A stretch of 64,000 nucleotides of DNA from Myxococcales bacterium (GTDB lineage: Bacteria; Myxococcota_A; Polyangia; Haliangiales; Haliangiaceae): the NCBI GenBank assembly GCA_016717005.1, contig JADJUF010000014.1, positions 221,001-285,000 on the forward strand. Reading direction: 5' to 3'. Made by a program: the position numbers and the translations under genes. Numbering within the stretch: position 1 is the first letter of the stretch; each line of letters begins with the position of its first letter. Positions 8,227-17,453 of the stretch are shown piece after piece. Below the pieces are notes generated by a model. It saw nothing but the letters and a program-made list of their open reading frames with translations, was not told the DNA's origin and did not search any database.

Positions 8227-9608
8227 CCGCCGCCGGCGCCCCGACCTGGTTCGAGCTGGTCCTGCCGCCGCTCGCGCTCGAGGCCGGCGCCGCGCTCGCG
8301 CACCACGTCGTGCGCGGCTGGCACTGGGGCCCGGCCGAGGACGCGGCGGTGCTGGCGGCGACGACGATCCCGGTCGAGGCCGCGCGCCGCTGGCAGGTCG
8401 AGGCGCGCGCGACCGGCGCCCTGGCGGTGCTGGCGCGCCGGCAGCCGTCGGCGCGGACGCCGCTGGCGCCGCAGATCCCGACGGTGCTGGTGGTGCACGC
8501 GCTCACCGGCGACGCCGGCGCCGGCGGCGTCGACGGCTGGTGGGCGCCGCTTTTCGGCCCTGGCCGCGCCCTCGATCCGAGCCAGGTGCGGGTCGTGTGC
8601 GTGAACCTGCTGGGCTCGTGCTACGGCACCTCCGGGCCGACCGACGGCGGCTTCCCGCGCCTGGCCGACGACGGCCACGTCGCCGAGCTGGCGCCGAGCC
8701 GCGGCGGCTTCGCGGTGCCCGCGGTCGACCTGCCGGCGACGATCACGACCTGGGATCAGGCCCGCAGCATCCTGGCCGCGCTCGATCGCCTCGGCGTCGA
8801 TCGGGTCGAGGCGGTGCTGGGCGGCTCGCTCGGCGGCATGGTGGCGCTGGCGCTGGCCGCGCTCGATCCCGACCGGTTCGCGCGGCTGGTGCCGATCGCC
8901 GCGACCGCGGCGGCGTCGGCGTGGGTGCTCGCGTGGAACCACGTCGGGCGCCAGGCGGTGCTGGCCGATCCGGGCTTCCCGGCCGACGCCCGCCGCGGCC
9001 TCGAGCTGGCCCGACAGCTGGCGATGGTGACCTACCGGGCCGAGCCCGGCCTCGACGCCACCCAGGGCCGCGGCCAGGGCAGCGCCGCGTGGTCGTCGCG
9101 CGCGCGCTACCGGATCCAGACCTACCTCGAGCACCAGGGCGCCAAGCTGGCGGCTCGGTTCGACGCGCGCGCGTACCTGGCGCTGCTGGGCGCGATGGAC
9201 CACCACGACCTCGGCCGCGCGCCGCCGGCGCCCGGTCCCGACGAGCGCTGGCCCGCGCGGGTGCCGCCGCCGCCCGCCGCCCTGGCGGCCCTGGGCCAGG
9301 GCCCGCGCGCGCCGCTGCCGTCGTCGTGGGGGCTCGATCGCGTCCGCGCCGCGACCACCGCGGTCGCGATCGACGGCGATCAGCTGTTCCTGCCCAGCCA
9401 CGGCGAGGCGCTCGTGCGGGCGCTCGGGGCCCGCGGCACCGACGCCCGGCTCGAGGTGATCACCAGCCCGCACGGCCACGACGCGTTCCTGATCGAGTGG
9501 GGCCAGCTCGACGCGATCGTGCGGCGCGCGCTCGACGTGGCGCCGGCCCGGACCCGCTGGCAGCCCCGGCTCTTGCGGTTCCCGGGCGTGGTCGGCGCGG
9601 CGGACTGA
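8223..9608 (+). CDS. metX: Homoserine O-acetyltransferase
   Basis: Alpha/beta-hydrolase-fold acyltransferase of 461 residues. It acetylates homoserine from acetyl-CoA, giving the substrate of metY. The oxyanion region VVHALTGD, the block NLLGSCYGTSGP, the nucleophile elbow GGSLGGM (S202), the acid in IDGDQLF and the catalytic His in SPHGHDAF are all present. It is longer than the usual 370-390 residues because of an insertion around 340-370 rich in Ala and Pro (VPPPPAALAALGQG). The GTG start overlaps the metY stop. The last ten codons and stop lie inside the first copy of a 48-base tandem repeat. Confidence 0.92.
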   Translation: MTAAGAPTWFELVLPPLALEAGAALAHHVVRGWHWGPAEDAAVLAATTIPVEAARRWQVEARATGALAVLARRQPSARTPLAPQIPTVLVVHALTGDAGAGGVDGWWAPLFGPGRALDPSQVRVVCVNLLGSCYGTSGPTDGGFPRLADDGHVAELAPSRGGFAVPAVDLPATITTWDQARSILAALDRLGVDRVEAVLGGSLGGMVALALAALDPDRFARLVPIAATAAASAWVLAWNHVGRQAVLADPGFPADARRGLELARQLAMVTYRAEPGLDATQGRGQGSAAWSSRARYRIQTYLEHQGAKLAARFDARAYLALLGAMDHHDLGRAPPAPGPDERWPARVPPPPAALAALGQGPRAPLPSSWGLDRVRAATTAVAIDGDQLFLPSHGEALVRALGARGTDARLEVITSPHGHDAFLIEWGQLDAIVRRALDVAPARTRWQPRLLRFPGVVGAAD

Positions 9609-9720
9609 TCGCCCGGGCGCTGGCGGTTCCCGGGCGTGGTCGGCGCGGCGGACCTGCTCGCCCGGGCGCTGGCGGTTCCCGGGCGTGGTCGGCGCCTCCG
9701 GCTGATCGCCCGGGCGCCGA
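9575..9720. repeat. Three tandem copies of a 48-base unit derived from the metX 3' end
   Basis: The unit starts GCGGTTCCCGGGCGTGGTCG and ends GCCCGGGCGCTG. Copies begin at 9575, 9623 and 9672, so the period is 48 then 49. The first copy includes the last codons and stop of metX; the second and third are non-coding and diverge slightly (GACCTGCTCG and CTCCGGCTGATC at the variable part). It looks like a gene 3' end copied downstream of itself. Confidence 0.8.
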
Positions 9721-9761
9721 AATCGGCGGCGCCCCCCCGATCCCCGCGCTACCCTACGCCC

Positions 9762-10109
9762 ATGGGCACCTTCATCCTCGCGCAGTCGGGCCGCCGCCGC
9801 GGGCCCACGTTCATCGCTGGCCTGGTCGCGACCGCGCTCGCCGCCGCGCTGGTGATCCCGCACCTCGGTCGCAGCGCGCCGGCGCCGGCCCCGGCCCGCG
9901 ACCTGGGCACCCGCCACGCCTGCGGGCGGGTCGCGGTGAACCCGACGCCGCCGACCGACGACGAGGCCTGTCGCACCGCGCTCGCCGCGCGGGCGGCGTG
10001 GCGCCTGCGCCAGGTCGAGGCGCGGGCCCAGGGCTTCGCCGGCGAGCTCGAGCAGGCGCCCGACTGGGCGCCCGCGGTCAACCACTGCCTCGCGCAGCGC
10101 ACGCGCTGA
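9762..10109 (+). CDS. Small single-pass membrane or secreted protein, unknown function
   Basis: A 115-residue protein I do not recognise. Residues about 16-36 (TFIAGLVATALAAALVIP) form one hydrophobic helix, followed by a Pro/Ala linker and a polar domain with three cysteines (HACGR, EACRT, NHCLA). A signal anchor facing the periplasm is likely. The ATG has TACCCT 6 bases upstream and no ribosome binding site. Codon use (G/C at third positions) is like the neighbours. Confidence 0.6.
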   Translation: MGTFILAQSGRRRGPTFIAGLVATALAAALVIPHLGRSAPAPAPARDLGTRHACGRVAVNPTPPTDDEACRTALAARAAWRLRQVEARAQGFAGELEQAPDWAPAVNHCLAQRTR

Positions 10110-10155
10110 GCCAGGTCGCGCGCTCGACGGCGCGGGCCAATGTTACGCTCGCGCC

Positions 10156-11265
10156 ATGATGGGACGAAGTGCGGCCGCGCTCTGCGTCGTGATCGCGTCG
10201 GTCGGCTGCGGCGGTGACGACGGGGTCCACGTCGACAACCCGCTGGCCAACCCGGCCGACGGCCCCCCGGCCGGCAACCCCGACGGCGCCTGCGCGATCC
10301 CGGCCGAGGCCGCGCCCGAGGACAGCTCGACCCCGACCACCGTGGTCGGCGACGGCACCGCCGCCAGCTGCACCAGCGCCGCGTTCATCGCCGCGGTCGC
10401 GGGCGGCGGCGTGATCACGTTCGCGTGCGGGCCCGACCCGGTGACGATCAAGCTCGACGCCACCGCCAAGATCTTCAACGACACCGGCCCGAAGATCGTG
10501 ATCGACGGCGCCGGCAAGGTCGCGCTCGACGGCCAGGGCCAGCACCGCATCCTGTACATGAACACCTGCGACGAGGCCCAGCGCTGGACCACCTCGCACT
10601 GCCAGAACCAGGACCACCCGCAGCTCACGGTGCAGAACCTGACCTTCGTCAACGGCGACGCCACCGGGCTGGACCCCGACGGCGGCGGCGCCATCTTCGT
10701 GCGCGGCGGCCGCTTCAAGATCGTCAACAGCCGCTTCTTCGGCAACCACTGCGACCCCAGCGGCCCCGACGTCGGCGGCGCGTCGGTGCGCACGCTGTCG
10801 CAGTACCAGCCGGCCGGCGCCGACGAGCCGCTGCCGGTCTACGTCGTCAACACCACGTTCGGCGGCGACGCCACCCACGGCAACAGCTGCTCGAACGCCG
10901 GCGGCCTGTCGAGCATCGGGGTCTCGCACACGGTCATCAACAGCCTGTTCGCGTTCAACTCGGCGATCGGCGCCGGCGCCAACCCGCCGCAGGCCGGCAC
11001 CAGCGGCGGCGGCAGCGGCGCCGGCATCTACAACGACGGCAACACGTTCACGCTGCGGCTGTGCGGGGTGGCGATGACCGACAACCACGCCAACGAGGGC
11101 GGCGGCGCGATCTTCTTCGTCTCGAACGACACCTCCGGCCACCTGATCATCGAGGACTCGGTCTTGCGCCGCAACCCGTCCGACGGCTTCGAGACCCAGG
11201 GCTTCCCCGGCATCTTCTACCTCGGCCGGGGCCCGATCCAGGTCAGCGGCTCGACGATCGAGTAG
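10156..11265 (+). CDS. Right-handed beta-helix lipoprotein
   Basis: Secreted lipoprotein of 369 residues. The signal peptide ends in a lipobox at IASVGC, followed by a Gly/Asp/Pro linker. The body repeats the sequence style of parallel beta-helix proteins (pectate-lyase-like or polymorphic outer-membrane type): IVIDGAGKVALDGQG, LTVQNLTFVNG, GGAIFVRGGRFKIVNSRFFGN and NEGGGAIFFVSN. Such folds often bind or cut polysaccharide, but I see no catalytic residues to name a substrate. TACGCT lies 6 bases before the ATG. It is convergent with the pterin dehydratase gene, 8 bases away. Confidence 0.8.
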   Translation: MMGRSAAALCVVIASVGCGGDDGVHVDNPLANPADGPPAGNPDGACAIPAEAAPEDSSTPTTVVGDGTAASCTSAAFIAAVAGGGVITFACGPDPVTIKLDATAKIFNDTGPKIVIDGAGKVALDGQGQHRILYMNTCDEAQRWTTSHCQNQDHPQLTVQNLTFVNGDATGLDPDGGGAIFVRGGRFKIVNSRFFGNHCDPSGPDVGGASVRTLSQYQPAGADEPLPVYVVNTTFGGDATHGNSCSNAGGLSSIGVSHTVINSLFAFNSAIGAGANPPQAGTSGGGSGAGIYNDGNTFTLRLCGVAMTDNHANEGGGAIFFVSNDTSGHLIIEDSVLRRNPSDGFETQGFPGIFYLGRGPIQVSGSTIE

Positions 11266-11273
11266 CGGCGCGG

Positions 11274-11612
11274 TCAGCGCGCGGCGTAGGCGCGATCGAG
11301 CTTGGCGGCGACGATGAAGTCGCGCTCGGACAGGCCGTCGACGTCGTGGGTCGACAGCCGCACGTCGATCCGGCCCCAGCCGATCGCGAGCTCGGGGTGG
11401 TGATCGTCGGCGTCGGCGATCGCGGCGATGGCCCCGGCGAACGCGGCCGCGTCGGCGAACCCAGCGAAGGCGTAGCGGCGGCGCAGCTCGTCGCCGACGA
11501 CGGCCCAGGCCCCGCTCAGCTCGGCCGCGAGCGCGCGCAGCGGCGCGCCGATCAGCCGACCGGCGGAGGCGGGCACGTCACGGCCCGAGCGATCGAGGAG
11601 CGCGGTGGTCAT
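11274..11612 (-). CDS. phhB: Pterin-4a-carbinolamine dehydratase
   Basis: A 112-residue enzyme of the PCD/DCoH family, the usual length. It dehydrates 4a-hydroxytetrahydrobiopterin, regenerating the cofactor of aromatic amino acid hydroxylases. The active-site block HHPEL with the following GRIDVRLSTHDVDGLSERD is the family signature. No phenylalanine hydroxylase is visible in the window. The ATG has TACGGT 6 bases upstream, so a leaderless start is likely. Confidence 0.9.
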   Translation of the reverse strand: MTTALLDRSGRDVPASAGRLIGAPLRALAAELSGAWAVVGDELRRRYAFAGFADAAAFAGAIAAIADADDHHPELAIGWGRIDVRLSTHDVDGLSERDFIVAAKLDRAYAAR

Positions 11613-11790
11613 GGCGCGACCGTAGCCCAGGTTGGCCGCGACGGCCCACCGGCACGGACCGGCACGCCGGTTCGCCGCGAGCGGCGCGCGCGCCCCGGAC
11701 GCGATGGGCCGTGACGCCGGTTCGCCGCCGCCGCCGCGCGCGACGCACGACCGCGGTCGTCCCCGGCGGCGCCCGCGTATAGTACGCGCG

Positions 11791-13800
11791 ATGTCGTCGC
11801 CCGATGGATACCAGCTCGTCGACGCCGCCGGTCAGCCGACCCGCGACGCGCCGTGGATCTTCCGCACCTACGCCGGCCACTCGAGCCCGGGGGCCTCGAA
11901 CGCGCTGTACCGCGCCGGCCTCGAGCGCGGCCAGACCGGCCTGTCGATCGCGTTCGATCTGCCGACCCAGTGCGGCTACTCGTCGGACGCGCCGATCGCG
12001 CGGCCCGAGATCGGCAAGGTCGGCGTGCCGATCAACTCGCTCGACGACCTCCACCGGCTGTTCGACGGCATCCCGCTCGAGCGGATGAACACGTCGATGA
12101 CGATCAACGGCACCGCGATGTGGCTCCTGGCCCTGTACGTGGCGCTGGCGCGCGAGCGCGGCGTGCCCGAGGCGTCGCTGCGCGGCACGATCCAGAACGA
12201 CATCGTCAAGGAGTACCTGGCGCGCGGCACGTACATCTTCCCGCCCGAGCACTCGCTGCGCCTGATCGCCGAGACCTACGAGTACTGCGTCGACCGGCTG
12301 CCCGACTGGAACCCGTCGAACGTGTGCAGCTACCACCTGCAGGAGGCCGGGGCCACGCCGGTCCAGGAGGTCGGGTTCGCGCTCGCGACCGCGGTCGGCC
12401 TGCTCGATCGGATCAAGGCCCGGGGCCGCATCGACGCCGCGGCGTTCGCGCGCTGCGTCGGCCGGCTGTCGTTCTTCGTCAACAGCGGCATCCGGTTCGT
12501 CGAGGAGATGTGCAAGATGCGGGCGTTCGCCGAGCTCTGGGACGAGCTCGCGCGCGATCGCTACGGCGTCGACGATCCCAAGCTGCGGCTGTTCCGCTAC
12601 GGCGTCCAGGTCAACTCGCTGGGGCTGACCGAGGCCCAGCCCGAGAACAACGCCTGGCGCATCCTGATCGAGGCGCTGGGCGTGACCCTGTCGCGCAAGG
12701 CCCGGTGCCGGGCGCTGCAGCTGCCGGCCTGGAACGAGGCGCTGTCGCTGCCGCGGCCGTGGGACCAGCAGTGGGCGCTGCGGCTGCAGCAGATCCTCGC
12801 CTACGAGACCGACCTGCTCGAGTACCCCGACCTGTTCGACGGCAACCCGGTGGTGGGCGGCAAGACCCAGGCGATCGTCGACGGCGCCCGGGCCGAGCTC
12901 GACCGCATCGTCGCGATGGGCGGGGTCCAGGCCGCGGTCGACTCGGGCTACATGAAGCAGGCGCTGGTGCGATCGATGACCGAGCGCATGGTCCGGATCG
13001 GCGGCGGCCAGCAGGTCGTGGTCGGGCTCAACCGCTGGACCGACGGCCTGCCGTCGCCGCTGACCACCGGCGAGGACGGCGGCATGTTCACGCTCGACGC
13101 CACCGCGGTCGACGACGCGCTCGGCGCGCTGGCCGCGACCCGGGCCCAGCGCGATCCGGCGCGGGCGACGGCGGCGCTGGCGGCGCTGACCGCGGCCGCG
13201 CGCGACGGCGCCAACCTGATGGAGCCGTCGATCGCGTGCGCGCTGGCGCGGGTCACCACCGGCGAGTGGGCCGACGCCCTGCGCGCGGTCTTCGGCGAGT
13301 ACCGCGCGGTCACCGGCATCGACGGCCAGTCGCTCGACCTCGGCGGCGATCGCGCGGCCGCGCTGCGGGCCCGGGCCGACGGGTTCGTCGCCGCCCACGG
13401 CCGACGCCCGCGCCTGGTGGTCGGCAAGCCCGGCCTCGACGGCCACTCCAACGGCGCCGAGGTGATCGCGGTCGCGGCCCGCCACGCCGGGTGGGACGTG
13501 ATCTACGCCGGCATCCGGCTGGCGCCCGATGACATCGCCGTGAGCGCGATCGAGGAGGACGCCGATCTGATCGGCGTGTCGATCCTCAGCGGCTCGCACC
13601 TCGAGCTGACGGCGCAGCTCATGGCCGGGCTCCGGGCCCGCGGCGGCGGCGACATCCCGGTCGTCGTCGGCGGCATCGTCCCCAAGCCCGACGTCGTCGT
13701 GCTGCTGTCGATGGGCGTGCACGCGGTGTTCACGCCGGCCGACTACGATCTCGGCCAGGTGATCGAGCGCATGTTCGACGTGGTCGAAGGCAAGGCGTGA
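11791..13800 (+). CDS. Coenzyme-B12-dependent acyl-CoA mutase, ethylmalonyl-CoA mutase-like (MeaA/Ecm)
   Basis: A single-chain mutase of 669 residues with the substrate TIM barrel first and the B12-binding domain last. The motifs RTYAGHSS..ASNALY, GQTGLS.AFDLPTQ.GY, MNTSMTINGTA and NVCSYHLQEAGATP resemble Ecm/MeaA more than propionate-pathway methylmalonyl-CoA mutase. The cobalamin motif is LDGHSNG (D550, H552). If Ecm, it converts ethylmalonyl-CoA to methylsuccinyl-CoA in acetyl-CoA assimilation; methylmalonyl-CoA mutase activity is the alternative. No crotonyl-CoA carboxylase/reductase is in this window. TATAGT lies 7 bases before ATG 11791. The stop overlaps the meaB GTG, so mutase and chaperone are coupled. 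Confidence 0.88.
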   Translation: MSSPDGYQLVDAAGQPTRDAPWIFRTYAGHSSPGASNALYRAGLERGQTGLSIAFDLPTQCGYSSDAPIARPEIGKVGVPINSLDDLHRLFDGIPLERMNTSMTINGTAMWLLALYVALARERGVPEASLRGTIQNDIVKEYLARGTYIFPPEHSLRLIAETYEYCVDRLPDWNPSNVCSYHLQEAGATPVQEVGFALATAVGLLDRIKARGRIDAAAFARCVGRLSFFVNSGIRFVEEMCKMRAFAELWDELARDRYGVDDPKLRLFRYGVQVNSLGLTEAQPENNAWRILIEALGVTLSRKARCRALQLPAWNEALSLPRPWDQQWALRLQQILAYETDLLEYPDLFDGNPVVGGKTQAIVDGARAELDRIVAMGGVQAAVDSGYMKQALVRSMTERMVRIGGGQQVVVGLNRWTDGLPSPLTTGEDGGMFTLDATAVDDALGALAATRAQRDPARATAALAALTAAARDGANLMEPSIACALARVTTGEWADALRAVFGEYRAVTGIDGQSLDLGGDRAAALRARADGFVAAHGRRPRLVVGKPGLDGHSNGAEVIAVAARHAGWDVIYAGIRLAPDDIAVSAIEEDADLIGVSILSGSHLELTAQLMAGLRARGGGDIPVVVGGIVPKPDVVVLLSMGVHAVFTPADYDLGQVIERMFDVVEGKA

Positions 13801-14708
13801 GCGACGCCGCCGCGGTCACCGCCGCCCGCGCCGGCGACAAGCGCGCGATCGCGCGGCTGGTGACCGTGTTCGAGGACGCCCGCGTCGAGGCCGGGGCCCG
13901 CCGCGCGGCGGTGCTGGCGGCGCTCGCCGATCGACCGGTCGGGCGCGTGGTCGGCCTGACCGGCGCGCCCGGCGTCGGCAAGTCGACCCTGGTCGGCGCG
14001 CTGGCCACCGCGCTGGTCGCCGGCGGCGAGCCCCGGGTCGCGGTGGTCGCGGTCGATCCGTCGAGCCCGCTGACCGGCGGCGCGCTGCTCGGCGACCGCA
14101 CCCGCGTCCGGTTCGCGCCCGACGACGAGCGCCTGTACTTCCGCAGCCAGGCCTCGGGCGCGATCGCCGGCGGCGTGGCCCGCGCCACCCACCAGGTGTG
14201 CCGGCTCCTGGCCCGGCTGTTCGCGACGGTGCTCGTCGAGACCGTCGGCGTCGGCCAGGGCGAGATCGAGATCGTCCGGATCGCGGACACCACCTGGCTG
14301 GTGCTCCAGCCCCACGGCGGCGACGGCGTCCAGTTCATGAAGGCCGGCCTGATGGAGGTGCCCGACGGCTTCGTCGTCAGCAAGGCCGACCTCGGCGTCG
14401 CCGCCGGCGCCACCGCCAGCGCGCTGACCTCGGCGCTGCGCCTGACCGCGCCCGGCGCCGGCCCGCGCCCGGTGATCGTGACCTCGGCGGTCACCGGCGC
14501 GGGGATCGCCGAGCTGGCCGCGGCCATCGCCGCCGGGCCCCGGGGCGGGCTCGCGGCCAAGGAGCCGTGGCTGTTCGAGCGCTGGGTCGTCGACGAGTAC
14601 GGCCAGGCCGGGCTGCGGCGGCTGGCGACGCTGGCGCCGTCGACCGCGGCCTACCTCGCGGACCACGGCGGCCTCGATCGCGCGCAGGCCGCGTTCGCCG
14701 CCGGGTGA
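13797..14708 (+). CDS. meaB: Methylmalonyl-CoA mutase-associated GTPase MeaB
   Basis: G3E-family P-loop GTPase of 303 residues. MeaB proteins guard B12 acyl-CoA mutases, gating cofactor loading and rescuing inactivated enzyme. Walker A is GAPGVGKST (residues 56-64), followed by VVAVDPSSP, GDRTRV, the ETVGVGQGE switch and the base-specificity motif SKAD. The GTG start overlaps the mutase stop as GTGA, which fits a mutase-chaperone unit. It is near the usual length of 310-330. Confidence 0.93.
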   Translation: MSDAAAVTAARAGDKRAIARLVTVFEDARVEAGARRAAVLAALADRPVGRVVGLTGAPGVGKSTLVGALATALVAGGEPRVAVVAVDPSSPLTGGALLGDRTRVRFAPDDERLYFRSQASGAIAGGVARATHQVCRLLARLFATVLVETVGVGQGEIEIVRIADTTWLVLQPHGGDGVQFMKAGLMEVPDGFVVSKADLGVAAGATASALTSALRLTAPGAGPRPVIVTSAVTGAGIAELAAAIAAGPRGGLAAKEPWLFERWVVDEYGQAGLRRLATLAPSTAAYLADHGGLDRAQAAFAAG

Positions 14709-14750
14709 GCGGTCCTTGCGCGTCGGCGCAGGTCGTCCCACGGTGACCAC

Positions 14751-15587
14751 ATGACCACCGCCGTCCGCTCCGCCTCCGACGCCGACTTCGCCGACACCGT
14801 CCTGGCTCGCTCGCGCGCGGTGCCGGTGCTGGTCGACTTCTGGGCGCCGTGGTGCGGGCCGTGCCGCGTGCTCGGGCCGGTGCTCGAGGACCTGGCCGCG
14901 AGCGAGGTCGGCCGGTTCGAGGTGGTCAAGGTCGACACCGAGCAGAACCCCGAGGTGGCCGCGCGCTACCAGATCAGCAGCATCCCGGCGGTCAAGCTGT
15001 TCGTCGACGGCGAGGTCGCCGCCGAGTTCGTCGGCGCGCTGCCCGAGCCGCGCATCCGGGCCTTCCTCGACGAGCACCTGCCCAGCGCCGCCGCGGAGCA
15101 CGCCCACGACGCCGCCCACGCCCTGGCCCTGGGCGATCTGACCGAGGCCCGGCGCCACGCCGAGGCCGCCCTGGCCGCCGCGCCGCCGGCCGCGGCCGCG
15201 GCGACCGCGCACGCGGTGCTGGCGCGCTGTGACCTCGCGGCCGGCGCGCTGGCCGAGGCGGCGGCCCACGGCGGGGCCGTGCCCCCGGCCGCGCCCGAGT
15301 GGGACGCGGCCCAGGCGGTGACCGAGCTGGTCGCGCTGGCCCAGGCCACCGCCGCCGAGCGCGCCGACCCGCCCGAGACCCCGACCGCCCGGTTCGCGCA
15401 CGCGATCGCGGCGATCAGCGCGGGTGACGTCACCGACGGCCTCGACCAGCTGCTGGCGCTGGTCGGCGACGATCGGCGCTGGCGCGACGAGGCCGCGCGC
15501 AAGGCCATGCTGATCGTGTTCCGCGTGATCGGCATCCGCAGCGACACCGCCGACGCCTACCGTCGCCGCCTCAGCGTGCTGCTGTGA
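14751..15587 (+). CDS. ybbN: Thioredoxin-TPR protein, CnoX/YbbN-like
   Basis: A 278-residue protein with an N-terminal thioredoxin domain (VDFWAPWCGPCR, C35 and C38; cis-proline in SSIPAVKLF) and a C-terminal alpha-helical TPR-like half that ends with RKAMLIVFRVIG...DAYRRRLSVLL, very like YbbN/CnoX. CnoX holds oxidised proteins and passes them to chaperonin in the cytoplasm. Unlike E. coli YbbN (SQHC), it keeps a full CGPC, so redox activity is plausible. The ATG has GGTGA 5-6 bases upstream. It is convergent with the histidine kinase gene. Confidence 0.85.
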   Translation: MTTAVRSASDADFADTVLARSRAVPVLVDFWAPWCGPCRVLGPVLEDLAASEVGRFEVVKVDTEQNPEVAARYQISSIPAVKLFVDGEVAAEFVGALPEPRIRAFLDEHLPSAAAEHAHDAAHALALGDLTEARRHAEAALAAAPPAAAAATAHAVLARCDLAAGALAEAAAHGGAVPPAAPEWDAAQAVTELVALAQATAAERADPPETPTARFAHAIAAISAGDVTDGLDQLLALVGDDRRWRDEAARKAMLIVFRVIGIRSDTADAYRRRLSVLL

Positions 15588-15608
15588 TCGCGCCGGCGCG
15601 CCCCGCCG

Positions 15609-17453
15609 TCACGCCGCCGGCAGGCGCAGCACCAGCTCGGCGCCGGGGCTGACCGCGCGCGGCACCAGCTCGCCGGCCATCGCCACCGCCAGCGCGCGCG
15701 ACAGCGCCAGGCCCAGCCCCAGCCCCGGCGGCGCGTCCTCGCCGACCGCGCGGGTGAACGCCTGGAACCGCCCGCGCCGAAGCGCCGCCGGCAGGCCGGG
15801 GCCGCGATCGCGCACGGCGATCTCGACCGTGTCGCCGGCGACCGCGACCGCCACGGTGATCGTGCGGTCGGCGGCGCCGCGGCTGTACTTCTCGGCGTTG
15901 TCGAGCAGGTTGCCGAGCACCCGCGCGACCGCGTCGCGATCGAGCCGCGCCGGGACCGACGCCGGCGCCACCAGCTCGACGGTCGCGCCGGCCCGGACCA
16001 GCCCCGGCTCGGCCCGCTCGATCACCTCGCGCACGACCTCGACCGCGTCGGCGGCCTCGGTCCGCACGGTCAGCGAGCCGCGCTCGAGCTGGGTCACGCC
16101 CATGACGTTGCCGACGACGCGCCCCAGGCGCGCGGCCTCGACCGAGATGCGGTGGGCGTAGTCCTTGTGCTTGGCCGGATCGCCGAGCTCGTCGGCCAGC
16201 ATGTCGCCGTAGAGCTGGATGCCGGCCAGGGGCGTGCGCAGCTCGTGGGCCGCCGCCGCCGCGAACCGCACCCGCTGACGCGCGAGGCGCTCGCCGCGGG
16301 CGGTGACGCCGACCACCAGCAGGCCGCACACCAGCGCCAGCACGGCGACCGGCACGAACTTCACCAGGAACCCGTCGCGCAGCATCGCGGCCGAGCCCCG
16401 GACGTAGGCGAGGTCGTCGCGCGCGTCGATCCGGATCGCCCACGGGCTGCCGGCGATGCCCAGCGGCGCGCCGCCCTGGTCGACCAGCGCCGCCCCGGCG
16501 CCCCCGCGCTCCTCGAGCCACGCCGCCAGCGTGGCGCGGGTGACGGTCAGGCCCTGGGTGCGCGCGCCGTCGGGCGTGATCACCTGGCGCACCGCCACCA
16601 AGGTCGGCGCGCCGTCGATCGTCAGCGTGGTCCAGGTCAGCGGCGCCACCGTGATGATCACCGGCGCCGGCGGCGCGGCCGCCTTCCGGAGGCGCGGGGC
16701 CGGCGCGCGCGCCGGCGCGGGCGCTGGCTCGATCGGGTCCGCGGCCTGGTTCGGCAGCTGCACCCGCGGGCCGCCCCGGCGGTTCTGCGCGAAGATCTGG
16801 TTGGTGACCTGGTTCTGCTCGTAGGCCTCGGGTGGCAGCTCGATGGTCTGCACCGCCGGCTCGTTCGGGTCGCCGGCGTCGCCGTTGCCCAGCGCCTGCG
16901 CGCCGATCGCGGCCTGGCGCGCCCGCCGCGGCGCAATCGCCGCGACCTGCACCGGCGGCGCCGCCACCCGGACCGCGCCGTGCTCGGCCCAGCGCGCCAG
17001 CTCGTCGCGCACCGCGCCGACGCCGGCGAGCGCGGTGCGATCGGGCGCCTTGGCCTGGATCGTCTCGGGCACCTCGTCGTTGACGCTCGGCGACGACACC
17101 TGATCGCGCTCGTCGATCTGGAAGTGCAGCGCCACCAGCGGATCGGCCGGCCCGGTCGCCAGCGGCGACGGCGTCACCGACAGGCCCTCGCTGGCGCCGG
17201 CGGGGTCGTGGAACAGGTTCTGGTAGTGCAGGTACGGCCGCGCGCTCTCGCTCACGCGCAGCTCCTCGAGCCGCGCCGTCAGCGCGTCGGCCAGATCGGC
17301 CTCGCGATCCTGGGCCGCGCGCTCGACCGCGGCCACCGAGGCCGCGACCTGGCCGTCGACCTCGCGCACGCCGGCGCGGTACCAGCCGATCAGGACGATC
17401 GCGATCGCGCCGCTGATCAGCGCCGCCACCACGAACGTCCGGCCGCCGATCAC
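15609..17453 (-). CDS. Sensor histidine kinase
   Basis: Membrane sensor kinase of 614 residues, partner of the adjacent regulator. Helix 1 spans about residues 5-25 (TFVVAALISGAIAIVLIGW). A large periplasmic region of over 300 residues, rich in Asn/Gln/Pro/Ala, follows, and helix 2 is near VPVAVLALVCGLLVVG. The phosphorylation site is AAHELRTPL (H403). The ATPase domain shows the N box (VLGNLLDNAEKY), G1 (VRDRGPGLP) and G2 (GLGLGLALSRA). The sensor region matches nothing I recognise. The GTG start follows GGAGG and overlaps the regulator stop. Confidence 0.9.
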   Translation of the reverse strand: MIGGRTFVVAALISGAIAIVLIGWYRAGVREVDGQVAASVAAVERAAQDREADLADALTARLEELRVSESARPYLHYQNLFHDPAGASEGLSVTPSPLATGPADPLVALHFQIDERDQVSSPSVNDEVPETIQAKAPDRTALAGVGAVRDELARWAEHGAVRVAAPPVQVAAIAPRRARQAAIGAQALGNGDAGDPNEPAVQTIELPPEAYEQNQVTNQIFAQNRRGGPRVQLPNQAADPIEPAPAPARAPAPRLRKAAAPPAPVIITVAPLTWTTLTIDGAPTLVAVRQVITPDGARTQGLTVTRATLAAWLEERGGAGAALVDQGGAPLGIAGSPWAIRIDARDDLAYVRGSAAMLRDGFLVKFVPVAVLALVCGLLVVGVTARGERLARQRVRFAAAAAHELRTPLAGIQLYGDMLADELGDPAKHKDYAHRISVEAARLGRVVGNVMGVTQLERGSLTVRTEAADAVEVVREVIERAEPGLVRAGATVELVAPASVPARLDRDAVARVLGNLLDNAEKYSRGAADRTITVAVAVAGDTVEIAVRDRGPGLPAALRRGRFQAFTRAVGEDAPPGLGLGLALSRALAVAMAGELVPRAVSPGAELVLRLPAA

